Assembly (NCBI GenBank): GCA_900548875.1
Contig: URMA01000008.1
Span: 1-56,630 of the forward strand
DNA: 56,630 bases
Direction of reading: 5' to 3'
Source of the DNA: an uncultured Porphyromonadaceae bacterium
GTDB lineage: Bacteria; Bacteroidota; Bacteroidia; Bacteroidales; Muribaculaceae
The notes beneath the pieces were generated by a model that was given only the letters and a program-made list of their open reading frames with translations, searched no databases and had not been told where the DNA came from. Both the position numbers and the translations under genes were made by a program. Below are positions 42,549 through 50,972 of the stretch, in pieces; the stretch's first letter is position 1; every line of letters begins with the position of its first letter.

Positions 42549-43703
42549 ATGAAGGATGTTTCCATCGTTATAGTTAACTACAGAGTAAAATTTTTCTTGG
42601 AACAGACCATACGTTCCGCTCTGGAAGCCTTACGCCATCTTGAAGGAGAAATTATTGTCATCGACAATAATTCGGGCGACGATTCCATCCCTTTCCTCAA
42701 ACAACGTTTCCCCAATGTTATCTATATCGAAAATACTGAAAATGTAGGTTTTGCTCGAGCCAACAATCAAGGATTTGAGATTGCGAAAGGGAAATATACG
42801 CTCATACTTAATCCTGACACGATTATTGGAGAACGTACGATTCTCGACTGCATCGATTGGTATGAATCGCACCCCGACTGTGGCGGTATCGGTGTGATGA
42901 TGTCGGACGGGAACGGCGTTTTCTTGCCGGAATCAAAACGCTCGTTTCCAACGCCATGGGTATCCTTCTGCAAAATATTCGGACTTTCGGCCCTATTCCC
43001 GTATTCGCCACATTTTGCAAAATACCACTTACGCTATCTATCCAAGGAGGAGCCCCACAAGATAGACATACTTGCCGGTGCCTTTATTTTTGTTCGCACT
43101 GATATTCTTCGGAAATGTCATGGCTTTGACAACGACTTTTTCATGTATGGTGAGGATATTGACCTATCCTACCGCTTTACCAAAGCCGGTTACCAAAACT
43201 ACTATCTTCCCACCCCTATTATCCATTACAAGGGAGAAAGTACTAAGAAGGATTCGATGAAATATGTCAAAGTCTTCTATGAGGCCATGCTGATTTTCTA
43301 CCGAAAAAACTATCCGAACTATAGTAAACTCTATTATTTTCTTATAAAGTTTGCCGTTTGGATTCGCGCGGCAATTGCTATTGTAAAAAGGATAGTAAAA
43401 CGCTTTTTGCCAGCCAGAAAGATATCAAGAACGCTATTTACCAACATTCAAATAGTTTCGCAAGATTCCAAATGCATCTGTTCTAAATTTGCGGATTCGA
43501 ATGCCCCTGTATATATCTGCGACCATGTCAACGGCATCCGAACAGATATAGCCGGTAAAACTGCTGTCATCTTTGACAATCGGGTCGTCAGTTATCAAAA
43601 TATGATCGACTACATTGTCAGCCACAGCAATCCAAACACCCGATTTTTCATCTATTCATCACAATCGGATTTAATCATATCTCCTAAAATGAAACAACTA
43701 TGA
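42549..43703 (+). CDS. Family 2 glycosyltransferase
   Basis: A 384-aa GT2 with the GT-A fold and probably a rhamnosyl- or related sugar transferase: opening VSIVIVNYRVKFFLEQTIRS, nucleotide-binding VIDNNSGDDS, NVGFARANNQGF, metal-binding LILNPDT and FMYGEDIDLSYRF. The catalytic domain ends near residue 255. A hydrophobic/basic segment (about 265-295) follows, then about 85 residues of unknown kind (KTAVIFDNRVVSYQNMIDYI). It lies 9 bp after recR and overlaps the GNAT gene by 4 bp. The acceptor is not known. Confidence 0.88.
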   Translation: MKDVSIVIVNYRVKFFLEQTIRSALEALRHLEGEIIVIDNNSGDDSIPFLKQRFPNVIYIENTENVGFARANNQGFEIAKGKYTLILNPDTIIGERTILDCIDWYESHPDCGGIGVMMSDGNGVFLPESKRSFPTPWVSFCKIFGLSALFPYSPHFAKYHLRYLSKEEPHKIDILAGAFIFVRTDILRKCHGFDNDFFMYGEDIDLSYRFTKAGYQNYYLPTPIIHYKGESTKKDSMKYVKVFYEAMLIFYRKNYPNYSKLYYFLIKFAVWIRAAIAIVKRIVKRFLPARKISRTLFTNIQIVSQDSKCICSKFADSNAPVYICDHVNGIRTDIAGKTAVIFDNRVVSYQNMIDYIVSHSNPNTRFFIYSSQSDLIISPKMKQL

Positions 43704-44224
43704 AACTCCTGTCAAACGACCGAATCACGCTTCGTGCTCTTGAACCTACGGATTTGGAAATAATTCACAAATGGGAAAACGATACTGACTTATGGGCTGT
43801 AGGAGGAACAATCGCACCTTTGTCAAGGCATCAGGTCTGGGAATATTTACAGAACTACACGGCAAACATTTTCGAGCAGGGCCAGCTGCGACTGATGATT
43901 GTCCTTAATAAAACAAACGCCAATGTCGGTCTGTTTGACATTTTCGACTTTGACGCTTTTCACCGGCGTGCCTTTTTAGGGATGCTTATTGATACGGAAT
44001 ATGCTAACCAAGGAATTGGTCAAGATGCGCTGAAAGTTGCCATGAACTATTTACAAAACTTCATAGGACTGCATCAGGTTGCAGTCCACATACCGGTTAA
44101 CAACGAACCTTGTCTTAAACTCTTTGAAAAGAATAATTTTGAAAGAACCGGGATACTGAAAGACTGGCTACGGACCGGCGACACTTATATTAACGTAATT
44201 GTCATGCAATACATCTTCAAATAG
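43700..44224 (+). CDS. GNAT-family N-acetyltransferase (RimJ-like)
   Basis: A 174-aa GNAT acetyltransferase of the RimJ/RimL type. It has the opening DRITLRALEPTDLEIIHKWEND, the acetyl-CoA loop region in YANQGIGQDALKVAMNYL, and HIPVNNEPCLKLFEKNNFERTG near the end. The 4-bp overlap with the glycosyltransferase suggests cell-surface sugar modification, but N-acetylation of a protein or nucleotide sugar is equally open. Confidence 0.88.
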   Translation: MKLLSNDRITLRALEPTDLEIIHKWENDTDLWAVGGTIAPLSRHQVWEYLQNYTANIFEQGQLRLMIVLNKTNANVGLFDIFDFDAFHRRAFLGMLIDTEYANQGIGQDALKVAMNYLQNFIGLHQVAVHIPVNNEPCLKLFEKNNFERTGILKDWLRTGDTYINVIVMQYIFK

Positions 44225-44234
44225 ACATTCTCTG

Positions 44235-46094
44235 TTACTCCTTTTCCGACAATTCAAGCCAGCGCATTTCTTTGTCTTCCAATTCTGCCATAATCTCGGA
44301 TATGCGCTTGGATTTTTGTGTCAATTCTTCCATACCAAGCGTACCACCGTTGAATGATTCCTCGATGGACCTTTTTTCCGCTTCCAAACTCTCGATATCT
44401 GCGCTCAAGGCTTCAAACTCTTTTCTTTCCTTGAATGTCATTTTAGAAGAATAGTCACGTTTGGTTACATGCTCTTTCGGACGCTCTTCTTTCTTTGCGA
44501 CCTTTGCTTCTTTCTGCTGATTTTTCCACTCCCTATAATCTGAATAGTTGCCTGGAAAATCTTTTATCACACCGTTGCCTTCAAACACAAACAAGTGGTC
44601 GACAGTACGGTCCATGAAAAAACGGTCGTGAGAAACCACAATTACACAACCTTTGAACTTCTGCAAATAATCCTCGAGGATTCCAAGTGTAACAATATCC
44701 AAGTCGTTCGTCGGCTCGTCAAGGATCAGAAAATTCGGTTTCTTCATCAAAACCGTTGCCAGATAAAGACGCCGTTTCTCTCCTCCACTCAACTTGTAGA
44801 TATACTTTTGCTGAGTTTCCGGTGTAAAGAGGAACAACTGCAGGAACTGTGATGCCGTATATTTGGTTTTCTCGTCAAACACTATTACCTCTGCTATTTT
44901 TTTAACGGCGTCAATAACCTTTTCTTCTTCATTGAATTGAATACCGTCTTGACTGTAATAGCCGAACTTGACAGTTTCCCCTATATCAAAATATCCCGAA
45001 TCAGGCTTTTCCAATCCCAACAGAAGTTTTATGAACGTAGATTTTCCAACTCCATTGTTCCCAACAATTCCCAACTTCTCATACCTGGCAAAAATATAGT
45101 TGAAGTCTTTCAGTATCACAAGATCGTCAAACTTCTTGCAGACATCATGCGCTTCAAAAATTTTTGAGCCGATATACGACGATTTCACGTTCAGTTCAAC
45201 CGTTGAATCATCACGGCGGAATTTCGATTTCTTGTCAAGCTCATAGAAGGCATCTATTCTGTATTTTGCCTTGGAACCTCGAGCCTGGGGTTGACGCCGC
45301 ATCCAGTCAAGTTCCGTACGCAACAGATTCTTCACCTTCGCCAATTCAGCATCCTGTGCAGAAATCCGTTCTTCACGCTTTGACAAATAGTAATCATAAT
45401 TTCCTTCATAGGTATAAATCTGCCGCATGTCAATTTCTATAATTTTTGTGCAAACTTTATCCAGAAAATACCGGTCATGGGTCACCATCAACAAAGAAAT
45501 ACGGCTTCGTTTCAGATAGTCCTCAAGCCATTCAATCATTTCGATGTCCAAATGGTTGGTAGGCTCATCAAGAATCAACAGTTCCGGTTCATTAATAATC
45601 ACTTTTGCAAGAGCGACACGTTTTATCTGTCCACCCGACAACTCCTTGACAGGCTGGTTCAACTGAGTGATTTTCAGTTGTGAAAGAATCTGTTTGATGC
45701 GCTCTTCGTAATCCCAAGCACCGACCGTATCCATTTCATGGATAGCGGAACTGATTTCATCTGCATCTCCCGACTCAATCGCCTTCTCATAGTTGCGAAT
45801 GGCATTGGTGGATTCATCCGACAATGACAAACACGCTTCTATCACACTCAAAGAAGGATCCAACTCTGGAAGTTGCGGCAGATAGGCAACACGCAGATCA
45901 TTGCGGAAAACGACCTTACCTTCATCATACGGTTCCAAACCGGCAATAATTCTCAACAGTGTTGTTTTGCCTGTTCCATTTTTAGCAATCAAACCGACTT
46001 TATCTCCTTCATAGAGTCCGAAAGTAATGTTGTCCAACAAGACACGGTCGCCAAACGACTTAGTCAATCCTTCTATTTGTAGAAACGATTTCAT
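44235..46094 (-). CDS. ABC-F family ATPase
   Basis: A 619-aa ABC-F protein with two ABC domains and no membrane span. Domain 1 has GLIAKNGTGKTTLL, LSGGQIKRVALAK and LILDEPTNHLD; domain 2 has GIVGNNGVGKSTF, LSGGEKRRLYLAT and LILDEPTNDLD. The linker is basic and the C-terminal helical coiled coil (about 555-619) matches the Uup-type. ABC-F proteins act on the ribosomal E site or on replication-linked structures (Uup). Antibiotic resistance is not suggested by the linker. A good promoter lies at 46119-46149. It converges with the GNAT gene, 10 bp apart. Confidence 0.93.
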   Translation of the reverse strand: MKSFLQIEGLTKSFGDRVLLDNITFGLYEGDKVGLIAKNGTGKTTLLRIIAGLEPYDEGKVVFRNDLRVAYLPQLPELDPSLSVIEACLSLSDESTNAIRNYEKAIESGDADEISSAIHEMDTVGAWDYEERIKQILSQLKITQLNQPVKELSGGQIKRVALAKVIINEPELLILDEPTNHLDIEMIEWLEDYLKRSRISLLMVTHDRYFLDKVCTKIIEIDMRQIYTYEGNYDYYLSKREERISAQDAELAKVKNLLRTELDWMRRQPQARGSKAKYRIDAFYELDKKSKFRRDDSTVELNVKSSYIGSKIFEAHDVCKKFDDLVILKDFNYIFARYEKLGIVGNNGVGKSTFIKLLLGLEKPDSGYFDIGETVKFGYYSQDGIQFNEEEKVIDAVKKIAEVIVFDEKTKYTASQFLQLFLFTPETQQKYIYKLSGGEKRRLYLATVLMKKPNFLILDEPTNDLDIVTLGILEDYLQKFKGCVIVVSHDRFFMDRTVDHLFVFEGNGVIKDFPGNYSDYREWKNQQKEAKVAKKEERPKEHVTKRDYSSKMTFKERKEFEALSADIESLEAEKRSIEESFNGGTLGMEELTQKSKRISEIMAELEDKEMRWLELSEKE

Positions 46095-46118
46095 TATTCA
46101 AAATACCTTTATTCCATG

Positions 46119-46149
46119 CAAAGGTAGTGCATGTTTGGCTGACAACAAA
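46119..46149 (-). promoter_or_regulatory. Promoter for the ABC-F gene
   Basis: On the minus strand TTTG (46146-46149), 19 nt, TACCTTTG (46119-46126). Predicted start near 46112, 18 nt before the ATG. Confidence 0.65.
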
Positions 46150-46234
46150 ATCAATTTTTCATTTTACACAAGGGCCGACAAGGGCTCCTATCAAAAGTAA
46201 ATCCATGATTAACGGTCGGATGAATCTGTTTGGA

Positions 46235-47692
46235 TTAAAATTGGAAATATATAAATGGTGTGACATTAGCTCCCGACAATTCCAGTATTAATTGCACTAA
46301 AACAATAAACAAGCACATTTTGACAACCAGATGGCTATTCAGATATGCCTTACGCAACCTTTCATACCAGCGTTCGGGAATAAAGAATAGCAGCAATGCC
46401 AGTGTCACGATGATCAGCCATAAACTGCGAGTCTGCGCAAACGGTACGAACATGGACGGTGTAAATTCGCTGAAAATTTTACCAATTATGGCTACGGCAG
46501 TTTCCAAATCCGAAGAACGGAAAAATGCCCACAATAAAGATGTAAAAACAAAAGTTATTCCAATCGACAGAATTTTCACGATTGAATTGTCAGGTATCCT
46601 TGACAGGTATTGCCTTAAATTCCGATGAACAATCAGTCCCATTCCATGGAATCCTCCCCATACAATAAAATTCCAACCTGCACCATGCCACAATCCTGCA
46701 ACCAACATAGTAAGAAACAAATTCAACGATGTCCGGAATTTTCCCTGTCGGTTTCCTCCTAATGGTATATATACATAATCCTTCAACCAAGATGAAAGAG
46801 AGATATGCCAACGTCTCCAGAATTCGGTTATATTATGTGCCTTATAAGGCAAATTGAAATTCACACCCAAATCAAAGCCCAATATTCTTGCAAGTCCAAT
46901 AGCCATATCCGAATAACCGGAGAAATCACAATATATCTGCACGGAATATCCAATCAAGCCCATAGCATATTCCAAGCCGCTAAAGCCTTGAGGGTTAGAA
47001 AAAACGATGTTCGTATACTGAGATATATAGTCGGCTGCAACGGCTTTTTTCAGCAAGCCAACCATGATAAGCCACAAGCCTCCAAACACAACTGTATCCG
47101 TAATCTTATAATTGGCTCGTATTTGTGGCATAAAGGAGGATGCACGCACAATCGGTCCGGCCACTAATGCCGGGAAAAAGGACAGAAAAAACAAATAGTC
47201 CAATAGCGTTTCGGCACAATCGGCCCTTCCCCGATAAACATCAACCATATAACTGATAGACTGAAAAGTATAGAACGATATGCCCACAGGCAATATCACA
47301 TCCACCAGTTGAAAATTAGTCGACAACAGGGTATTCAGATTTAACAGAAAGAAATTTGAATATTTAAAATATGCCAATGTTCCCAATGATGTCAACAAGG
47401 AGAACGACAAGATGCTTCGCCTTGCTAAACGGCCGGAGCACAATGCCATCCATCTCGAAAGATAGAAATCAATCACGGCACGGGCCACAAGCAACAAGAA
47501 GAAAAGTCCGCTTGACTTATAATAAAAAAACAGACTAAAAGCCACGACATACACCATCATCATCATTTTACGATGACGAAGCAACGAATAAAAAGGAAGG
47601 AACAAACAAAACAGCACCCAAAATAGTCCGCTGTTAAACAACATCGGACTTTGCGGGTCGTACTGCAATATGTCTCTTAAATAATCAATCAT
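46235..47692 (-). CDS. MBOAT O-acyltransferase (AlgI/DltB-like)
   Basis: A 485-aa membrane-bound O-acyltransferase with about 11-12 hydrophobic spans. The MBOAT marks are YCDFSGYSDMAIGLARILG, FWRRWHISLSSWLKDYVYIPLGG and the catalytic-His block LVAGLWHGAGWNF. Such proteins move acyl groups across the inner membrane for O-acetylation of polysaccharides or teichoic-acid-like polymers. The gene overlaps the SGNH gene by 8 bp; together they form an AlgI/AlgJ-like pair. Confidence 0.93.
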   Translation of the reverse strand: MIDYLRDILQYDPQSPMLFNSGLFWVLFCLFLPFYSLLRHRKMMMMVYVVAFSLFFYYKSSGLFFLLLVARAVIDFYLSRWMALCSGRLARRSILSFSLLTSLGTLAYFKYSNFFLLNLNTLLSTNFQLVDVILPVGISFYTFQSISYMVDVYRGRADCAETLLDYLFFLSFFPALVAGPIVRASSFMPQIRANYKITDTVVFGGLWLIMVGLLKKAVAADYISQYTNIVFSNPQGFSGLEYAMGLIGYSVQIYCDFSGYSDMAIGLARILGFDLGVNFNLPYKAHNITEFWRRWHISLSSWLKDYVYIPLGGNRQGKFRTSLNLFLTMLVAGLWHGAGWNFIVWGGFHGMGLIVHRNLRQYLSRIPDNSIVKILSIGITFVFTSLLWAFFRSSDLETAVAIIGKIFSEFTPSMFVPFAQTRSLWLIIVTLALLLFFIPERWYERLRKAYLNSHLVVKMCLFIVLVQLILELSGANVTPFIYFQF

Positions 47693-48446
47693 TCGGTGTC
47701 AACAGTATTAGCCTATCCGGAGATACAGATTTGTTTTCAGGAACACTCAAATCAAACCGATACAAGGAGCGGGACGACAACCAAACAGCTATACTGTCCA
47801 TCCACACTCTTGCGCCAAAACGAGAAGGATGCATACCGTCCTTAGCCCGATTAAATTCCAAACGGTTAGACTGGAAATAACGTCCATCCCCCACCTTGTT
47901 CCGTATCAGTTCTCCTATCCCTGTATCAGGTTTCCAATTGGGTGGTCCTATCCAAACAAAGGGGATTGTATCCAATTCATTTATAATGATGTCCACATCA
48001 TCGGCCCGTTGTGTCTGAACATTTTTGATAAACAGTTCATTGGAACCAATACTCAATACAACAAATCCGGGCTTGAACATTTCAACGTATTCTTTTATGC
48101 GATGCGTTTTGGCCCATGATTCCGTGGTCGACCCATACCATACTACAGCATAGCACTTACTTCCGTTATGCCGAAAATACGCTGTCATGTTCCGGCAAAG
48201 CCATTCCATCATCGAATCGCCTAAAACCAAAACAGTTCCCGGCAAACTGTCGGGCATGGCTGTCACTTTTTTTATCACAGTCGCAGGCTGTTTCGACAAA
48301 GTGTCAACATGTGTCGCAGGACTTCCAAAATCCATTAACGCAAGATCATGTCCGAATAATCTTACGTTTTTGAATGTCGACAGTAACACAAAAAAGCCGA
48401 ACGACAAAACTAAAAGCAACCATAGTTTTAGATAAGGTTTACGCAT
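47685..48446 (-). CDS. SGNH/GDSL-type hydrolase, periplasmic
   Basis: A 253-aa protein with one N-terminal anchor (residues about 7-25) and an SGNH hydrolase domain: VLVLGDSMMEWL (Ser), VLSIGSNELF (N) and DGMHPSRFGARVW (Asp/His). The domain should lie in the periplasm. Its 8-bp overlap with the MBOAT gene indicates a joint role in polymer acetylation, as with AlgJ/AlgX or PatB. A TATATTTG -7 element (48519-48526, minus strand) precedes it. Confidence 0.9.
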   Translation of the reverse strand: MRKPYLKLWLLLVLSFGFFVLLSTFKNVRLFGHDLALMDFGSPATHVDTLSKQPATVIKKVTAMPDSLPGTVLVLGDSMMEWLCRNMTAYFRHNGSKCYAVVWYGSTTESWAKTHRIKEYVEMFKPGFVVLSIGSNELFIKNVQTQRADDVDIIINELDTIPFVWIGPPNWKPDTGIGELIRNKVGDGRYFQSNRLEFNRAKDGMHPSRFGARVWMDSIAVWLSSRSLYRFDLSVPENKSVSPDRLILLTPND

Positions 48447-48555
48447 ATATATTCATAGTTTTTCATTTTTTAAATACACTGAGCGCCGATATTCCTCCCA
48501 GTGACATCCTACGTTCTACAAATATAAGGAATTAATCAAAAATAACAGACAGTTA

Positions 48556-48587
48556 TTTGCCATAAATATAAATAATTTGTATTTTTG
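48556..48587 (+). promoter_or_regulatory. Promoter for the TPP riboswitch and thi operon
   Basis: TTTG (48556-48559), 20 nt, TATTTTTG (48580-48587). Predicted start of transcription lies near 48594, at the very first base of riboswitch helix P1. Confidence 0.8.
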
Positions 48588-48593
48588 CATCGA

Positions 48594-48665
48594 AACAAAG
48601 GGGTGCCACAAGGCTGAGATTATACCCTCTGAACCTGAACGGATAATGCCGGCGAAGGGATTGTA
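48594..48665 (+). ncRNA. TPP riboswitch (THI element)
   Basis: The conserved THI segments are all present: GGGGTGCC at the start of P2, GGCTGAGAT, ACCCT, GAACCTGA, and CGGATAATGCCGGCGAAGGGA. P1 closes with ACAA (48595-48598) and TTGT (48661-48664). It precedes thiD, the first gene of the thiamine operon, and should repress it when TPP is bound. No T-run terminator is seen between the aptamer and the start codon. Confidence 0.95.
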
Positions 48666-48683
48666 TCATTCATCTTGTAATTT

Positions 48684-48719
48684 CATAAGCCTTTTTGTTT
48701 CCTAATTTTATAGCTTATG
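48684..48719 (+). promoter_or_regulatory. Candidate start-codon-sequestering hairpin of the thi operon
   Basis: CATAAGC (48684-48690) is the exact complement of GCTTATG (48713-48719), whose last three bases are the thiD ATG. A 7-bp stem with a 22-nt loop would hide the start codon. It could be the translational expression platform of the TPP riboswitch. Confidence 0.5.
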
Positions 48720-49535
48720 AAAGAATATCCAGTAGTTTTATCCATTGCAGGCTCTGACTCAAGTGGTGGAGCAGGTATTCAGGCTGATATTAAGACAATG
48801 TCGGCTATCGGCACATTCGCCACCACTGCCATCACGGCTATAACTGCACAGAACACAACAGGAGTCACCGGCATACAAGGAGTAGAACCTAAAATTGTTG
48901 GTCAGCAAATCGACGCAGTTTTTACCGACTTGCATCCGAAATCGGTAAAAATCGGCATGCTTTTTTCAAAAGACATCATCAACATGGTAGCTGAAAGACT
49001 GCGTTATTATGAACCTGAATATATTGTTCTTGATCCTGTTATGATTTCTACCTCCGGGAGCAAACTCATTGCCGACGATGCCATAGAGACTATGATTTCA
49101 AAGCTTGTCCCATTGGCCACTCTCCTGACACCTAATAAATTCGAAGCGGAATTATTGAGCGGGATAAAGATTGACAACTTCCCACAAATTGAAGAAGCGG
49201 CCAACCGCATCATTCATTTAGGCTGCAAATCGGTTTTAATTAAAGGCGGTCATTTCAACAATGATGAAATGGCTGACTACTTGTTTTCCCAAAACGGACT
49301 TGAAGCAACCTTCCCTGGTAAATTCGTCAACACCAGGAACACGCATGGAACCGGCTGTACTCTTTCATCTGCAATAGCTGCCTATTTAGCGTTGGGAGAG
49401 TCCCTGACAACGGCTGTTTCATCCGCCAAATCTTATCTGCAAAAAGCCTTGGAGAACGGAGCTGATGTTACTGTCGGTTCTGGCCACGGCCCACTAAATC
49501 ACTTTTTCAATCCTCAAAAACTTATTGCACAATGA
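48717..49535 (+). CDS. thiD: Hydroxymethylpyrimidine/phosphomethylpyrimidine kinase
   Basis: A 272-aa ribokinase-fold ThiD that phosphorylates HMP twice to HMP-PP for thiamine synthesis. Visible marks: VLSIAGSDSSGGAGIQADIKTM at the start, VLDPVMISTSG, LLTPNKFEAELLSG, and the anion-hole/catalytic NTHGTGCTLSSAIAAYLA with the Asp replaced by Cys as usual for ThiD. It is the first gene of the operon and overlaps thiS by 4 bp. Confidence 0.96.
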   Translation: MKEYPVVLSIAGSDSSGGAGIQADIKTMSAIGTFATTAITAITAQNTTGVTGIQGVEPKIVGQQIDAVFTDLHPKSVKIGMLFSKDIINMVAERLRYYEPEYIVLDPVMISTSGSKLIADDAIETMISKLVPLATLLTPNKFEAELLSGIKIDNFPQIEEAANRIIHLGCKSVLIKGGHFNNDEMADYLFSQNGLEATFPGKFVNTRNTHGTGCTLSSAIAAYLALGESLTTAVSSAKSYLQKALENGADVTVGSGHGPLNHFFNPQKLIAQ

Positions 49536-49735
49536 TAACTGTCACATTCAACAATAAAGAAATTTCCATAAAGGAAAATTGTTCGGTTTTGGAATTTATC
49601 CGCGAGCAAAAAATAGAATCAACCAACATTGCCGTAGCGGTTAATAACCAAATCCTCCCGTCTTCACAGTGGAGTGAAACTGTTCTCAAAGACAAAGATC
49701 GGATTGTCGCCATTACCGCTTCTTACGGAGGATAG
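49532..49735 (+). CDS. thiS: Sulfur carrier protein ThiS
   Basis: A 67-aa ubiquitin-like carrier ending in ...SYGG; the C-terminal Gly-Gly is adenylated by ThiF and then thiocarboxylated. Its opening MITVTFNNKEISIKEN and the LPSSQWSETVLKDKDRIVAI segment are typical. It supplies sulfur to ThiG. Confidence 0.95.
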   Translation: MITVTFNNKEISIKENCSVLEFIREQKIESTNIAVAVNNQILPSSQWSETVLKDKDRIVAITASYGG

Positions 49736-49738
49736 TTC

Positions 49739-50323
49739 ATGAAATTGATTGCCATTACTCCCGAAGCCTATTTCCCGCAAGAAATTGACTTCATCCGCAC
49801 AATTCTCGATAACGGTTTCGACTACGTACATATTCGCAAACCACAGTCTGATTTGGAAACAGTTGACAATTTTGTTTCGCGAATCCCTCCTGAATACTAT
49901 TGCAGACTGAAAATCCATAATCATTTTGAAGTAGCCGAGAAATACAATTTAGGAGGTATACACCTGAACGCTAAACATCCGACAATACCTGACTGCTACA
50001 CGGGAAAGATTTCCCGTTCCTGCCACAGTTTTGAGGAATTAACGGACATCAACAGGTTTGAATATGTATTCTTAAGTCCTATTTTTAACAGTATCTGCAA
50101 AAAAGGTTATTTGTCGAACTTTACGGATAAGGAGTTGAGAGAGGCACGGGACAAAGGCCTGGTCACCCCTAAAGTGGTCGCCTTAGGCGGAATTACAGCC
50201 GCCAAACTCCCCTATCTTTCTACGATTGGTTTTGGTGGAGCCGCATTTCTTGGTTACTTATTCAATGCGGAAGATATCCAACAGCTTACGACAATCCTAA
50301 ACGAAATAAAAAAAACAATATAG
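49739..50323 (+). CDS. ThiE/TenI-fold protein lacking ThiE metal ligands
   Basis: A 194-aa TIM-barrel protein of the ThiE/TenI family. The frame pattern is clear: FDYVHIRKPQSD, LGGIHLNAKHP, SRSCHSFEEL, YVFLSPIFNSICKKGY, VVALGGI and FGGAAFLGYL. The positions that hold the two Mg2+-binding aspartates in the neighbouring canonical ThiE (IDDYVDLA and KTDMDP) read IHNHFEVA and NAKHPT here, so it is probably not a true thiamine phosphate synthase. A TenI-like thiazole tautomerase is a candidate, but the TenI His before V/I-F (GHVF in B. subtilis, from memory) is SPIF here. It lies 3 bp after thiS. Confidence 0.8.
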   Translation: MKLIAITPEAYFPQEIDFIRTILDNGFDYVHIRKPQSDLETVDNFVSRIPPEYYCRLKIHNHFEVAEKYNLGGIHLNAKHPTIPDCYTGKISRSCHSFEELTDINRFEYVFLSPIFNSICKKGYLSNFTDKELREARDKGLVTPKVVALGGITAAKLPYLSTIGFGGAAFLGYLFNAEDIQQLTTILNEIKKTI

Positions 50324-50327
50324 AAAT

Positions 50328-50972
50328 ATGCTGCAATTTATCACACACCCCTCCGACAAAATGACTATTCTCGAAGAAATAGAGAATGCAGTCAACGGCG
50401 GTTGCAAATGGATTCAATTACGTATGAAAAATGCAACCCGTGAAAAAATAGTCGAAGTTGCGACCAAGGCAAAGGACATTTGTAAAGAACATGAATGCAT
50501 CCTTGTCATTGACGACTACGTGGACTTAGCCAAAGAATTGGCATTGGATGGAGTTCACCTCGGAAAAACTGACATGGACCCCACTGAAGCCAGAAAATTC
50601 TTGGGAGAAGAGTTTATAATTGGTGTGACAGCCAACACCTTTGATGACATCGAAGCTGTACGCCATCTTGACATTGACTACATCGGACTCGGTCCGTTCC
50701 GCTTCACTCAAACCAAAGAAAAATTAAGTCCGGTGTTGGGATTAGACGGATACAAAGAAATCATTGCCCGAAAAAAAGCATCGAGCATCAGTCTGCCTGT
50801 AGTTGCCATCGGGGGCATCAAATATGACGATATTGAAGACATCATGTCGACCGGCGTTGACGGTATAGCCGTATCGGGAAGCCTTATCAATGCAGAGGAC
50901 ATGACATCGGAAACAAATAAAATGATAGCATTACTTGAAAAGATAGTTGAACAACGATATAATCAGAAATAA
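50328..50972 (+). CDS. thiE: Thiamine phosphate synthase
   Basis: A 214-aa canonical ThiE that joins HMP-PP and thiazole phosphate to thiamine phosphate. Marks: KWIQLRMKNATREK, VIDDYVDLAKELALDGVHLGKTDMDP with both metal aspartates, IIGVTANTFDDI, YIGLGPFRFTQTK, LPVVAIGGIK and GVDGIAVSGSL. It overlaps thiG by one base. Confidence 0.95.
   Translation: MLQFITHPSDKMTILEEIENAVNGGCKWIQLRMKNATREKIVEVATKAKDICKEHECILVIDDYVDLAKELALDGVHLGKTDMDPTEARKFLGEEFIIGVTANTFDDIEAVRHLDIDYIGLGPFRFTQTKEKLSPVLGLDGYKEIIARKKASSISLPVVAIGGIKYDDIEDIMSTGVDGIAVSGSLINAEDMTSETNKMIALLEKIVEQRYNQK

Noticed and set aside
44235..46094. Antibiotic-resistance ABC-F protein
   Set aside because: Linker and C-terminal coiled coil fit housekeeping Uup-like proteins; nothing points to a resistance subfamily.
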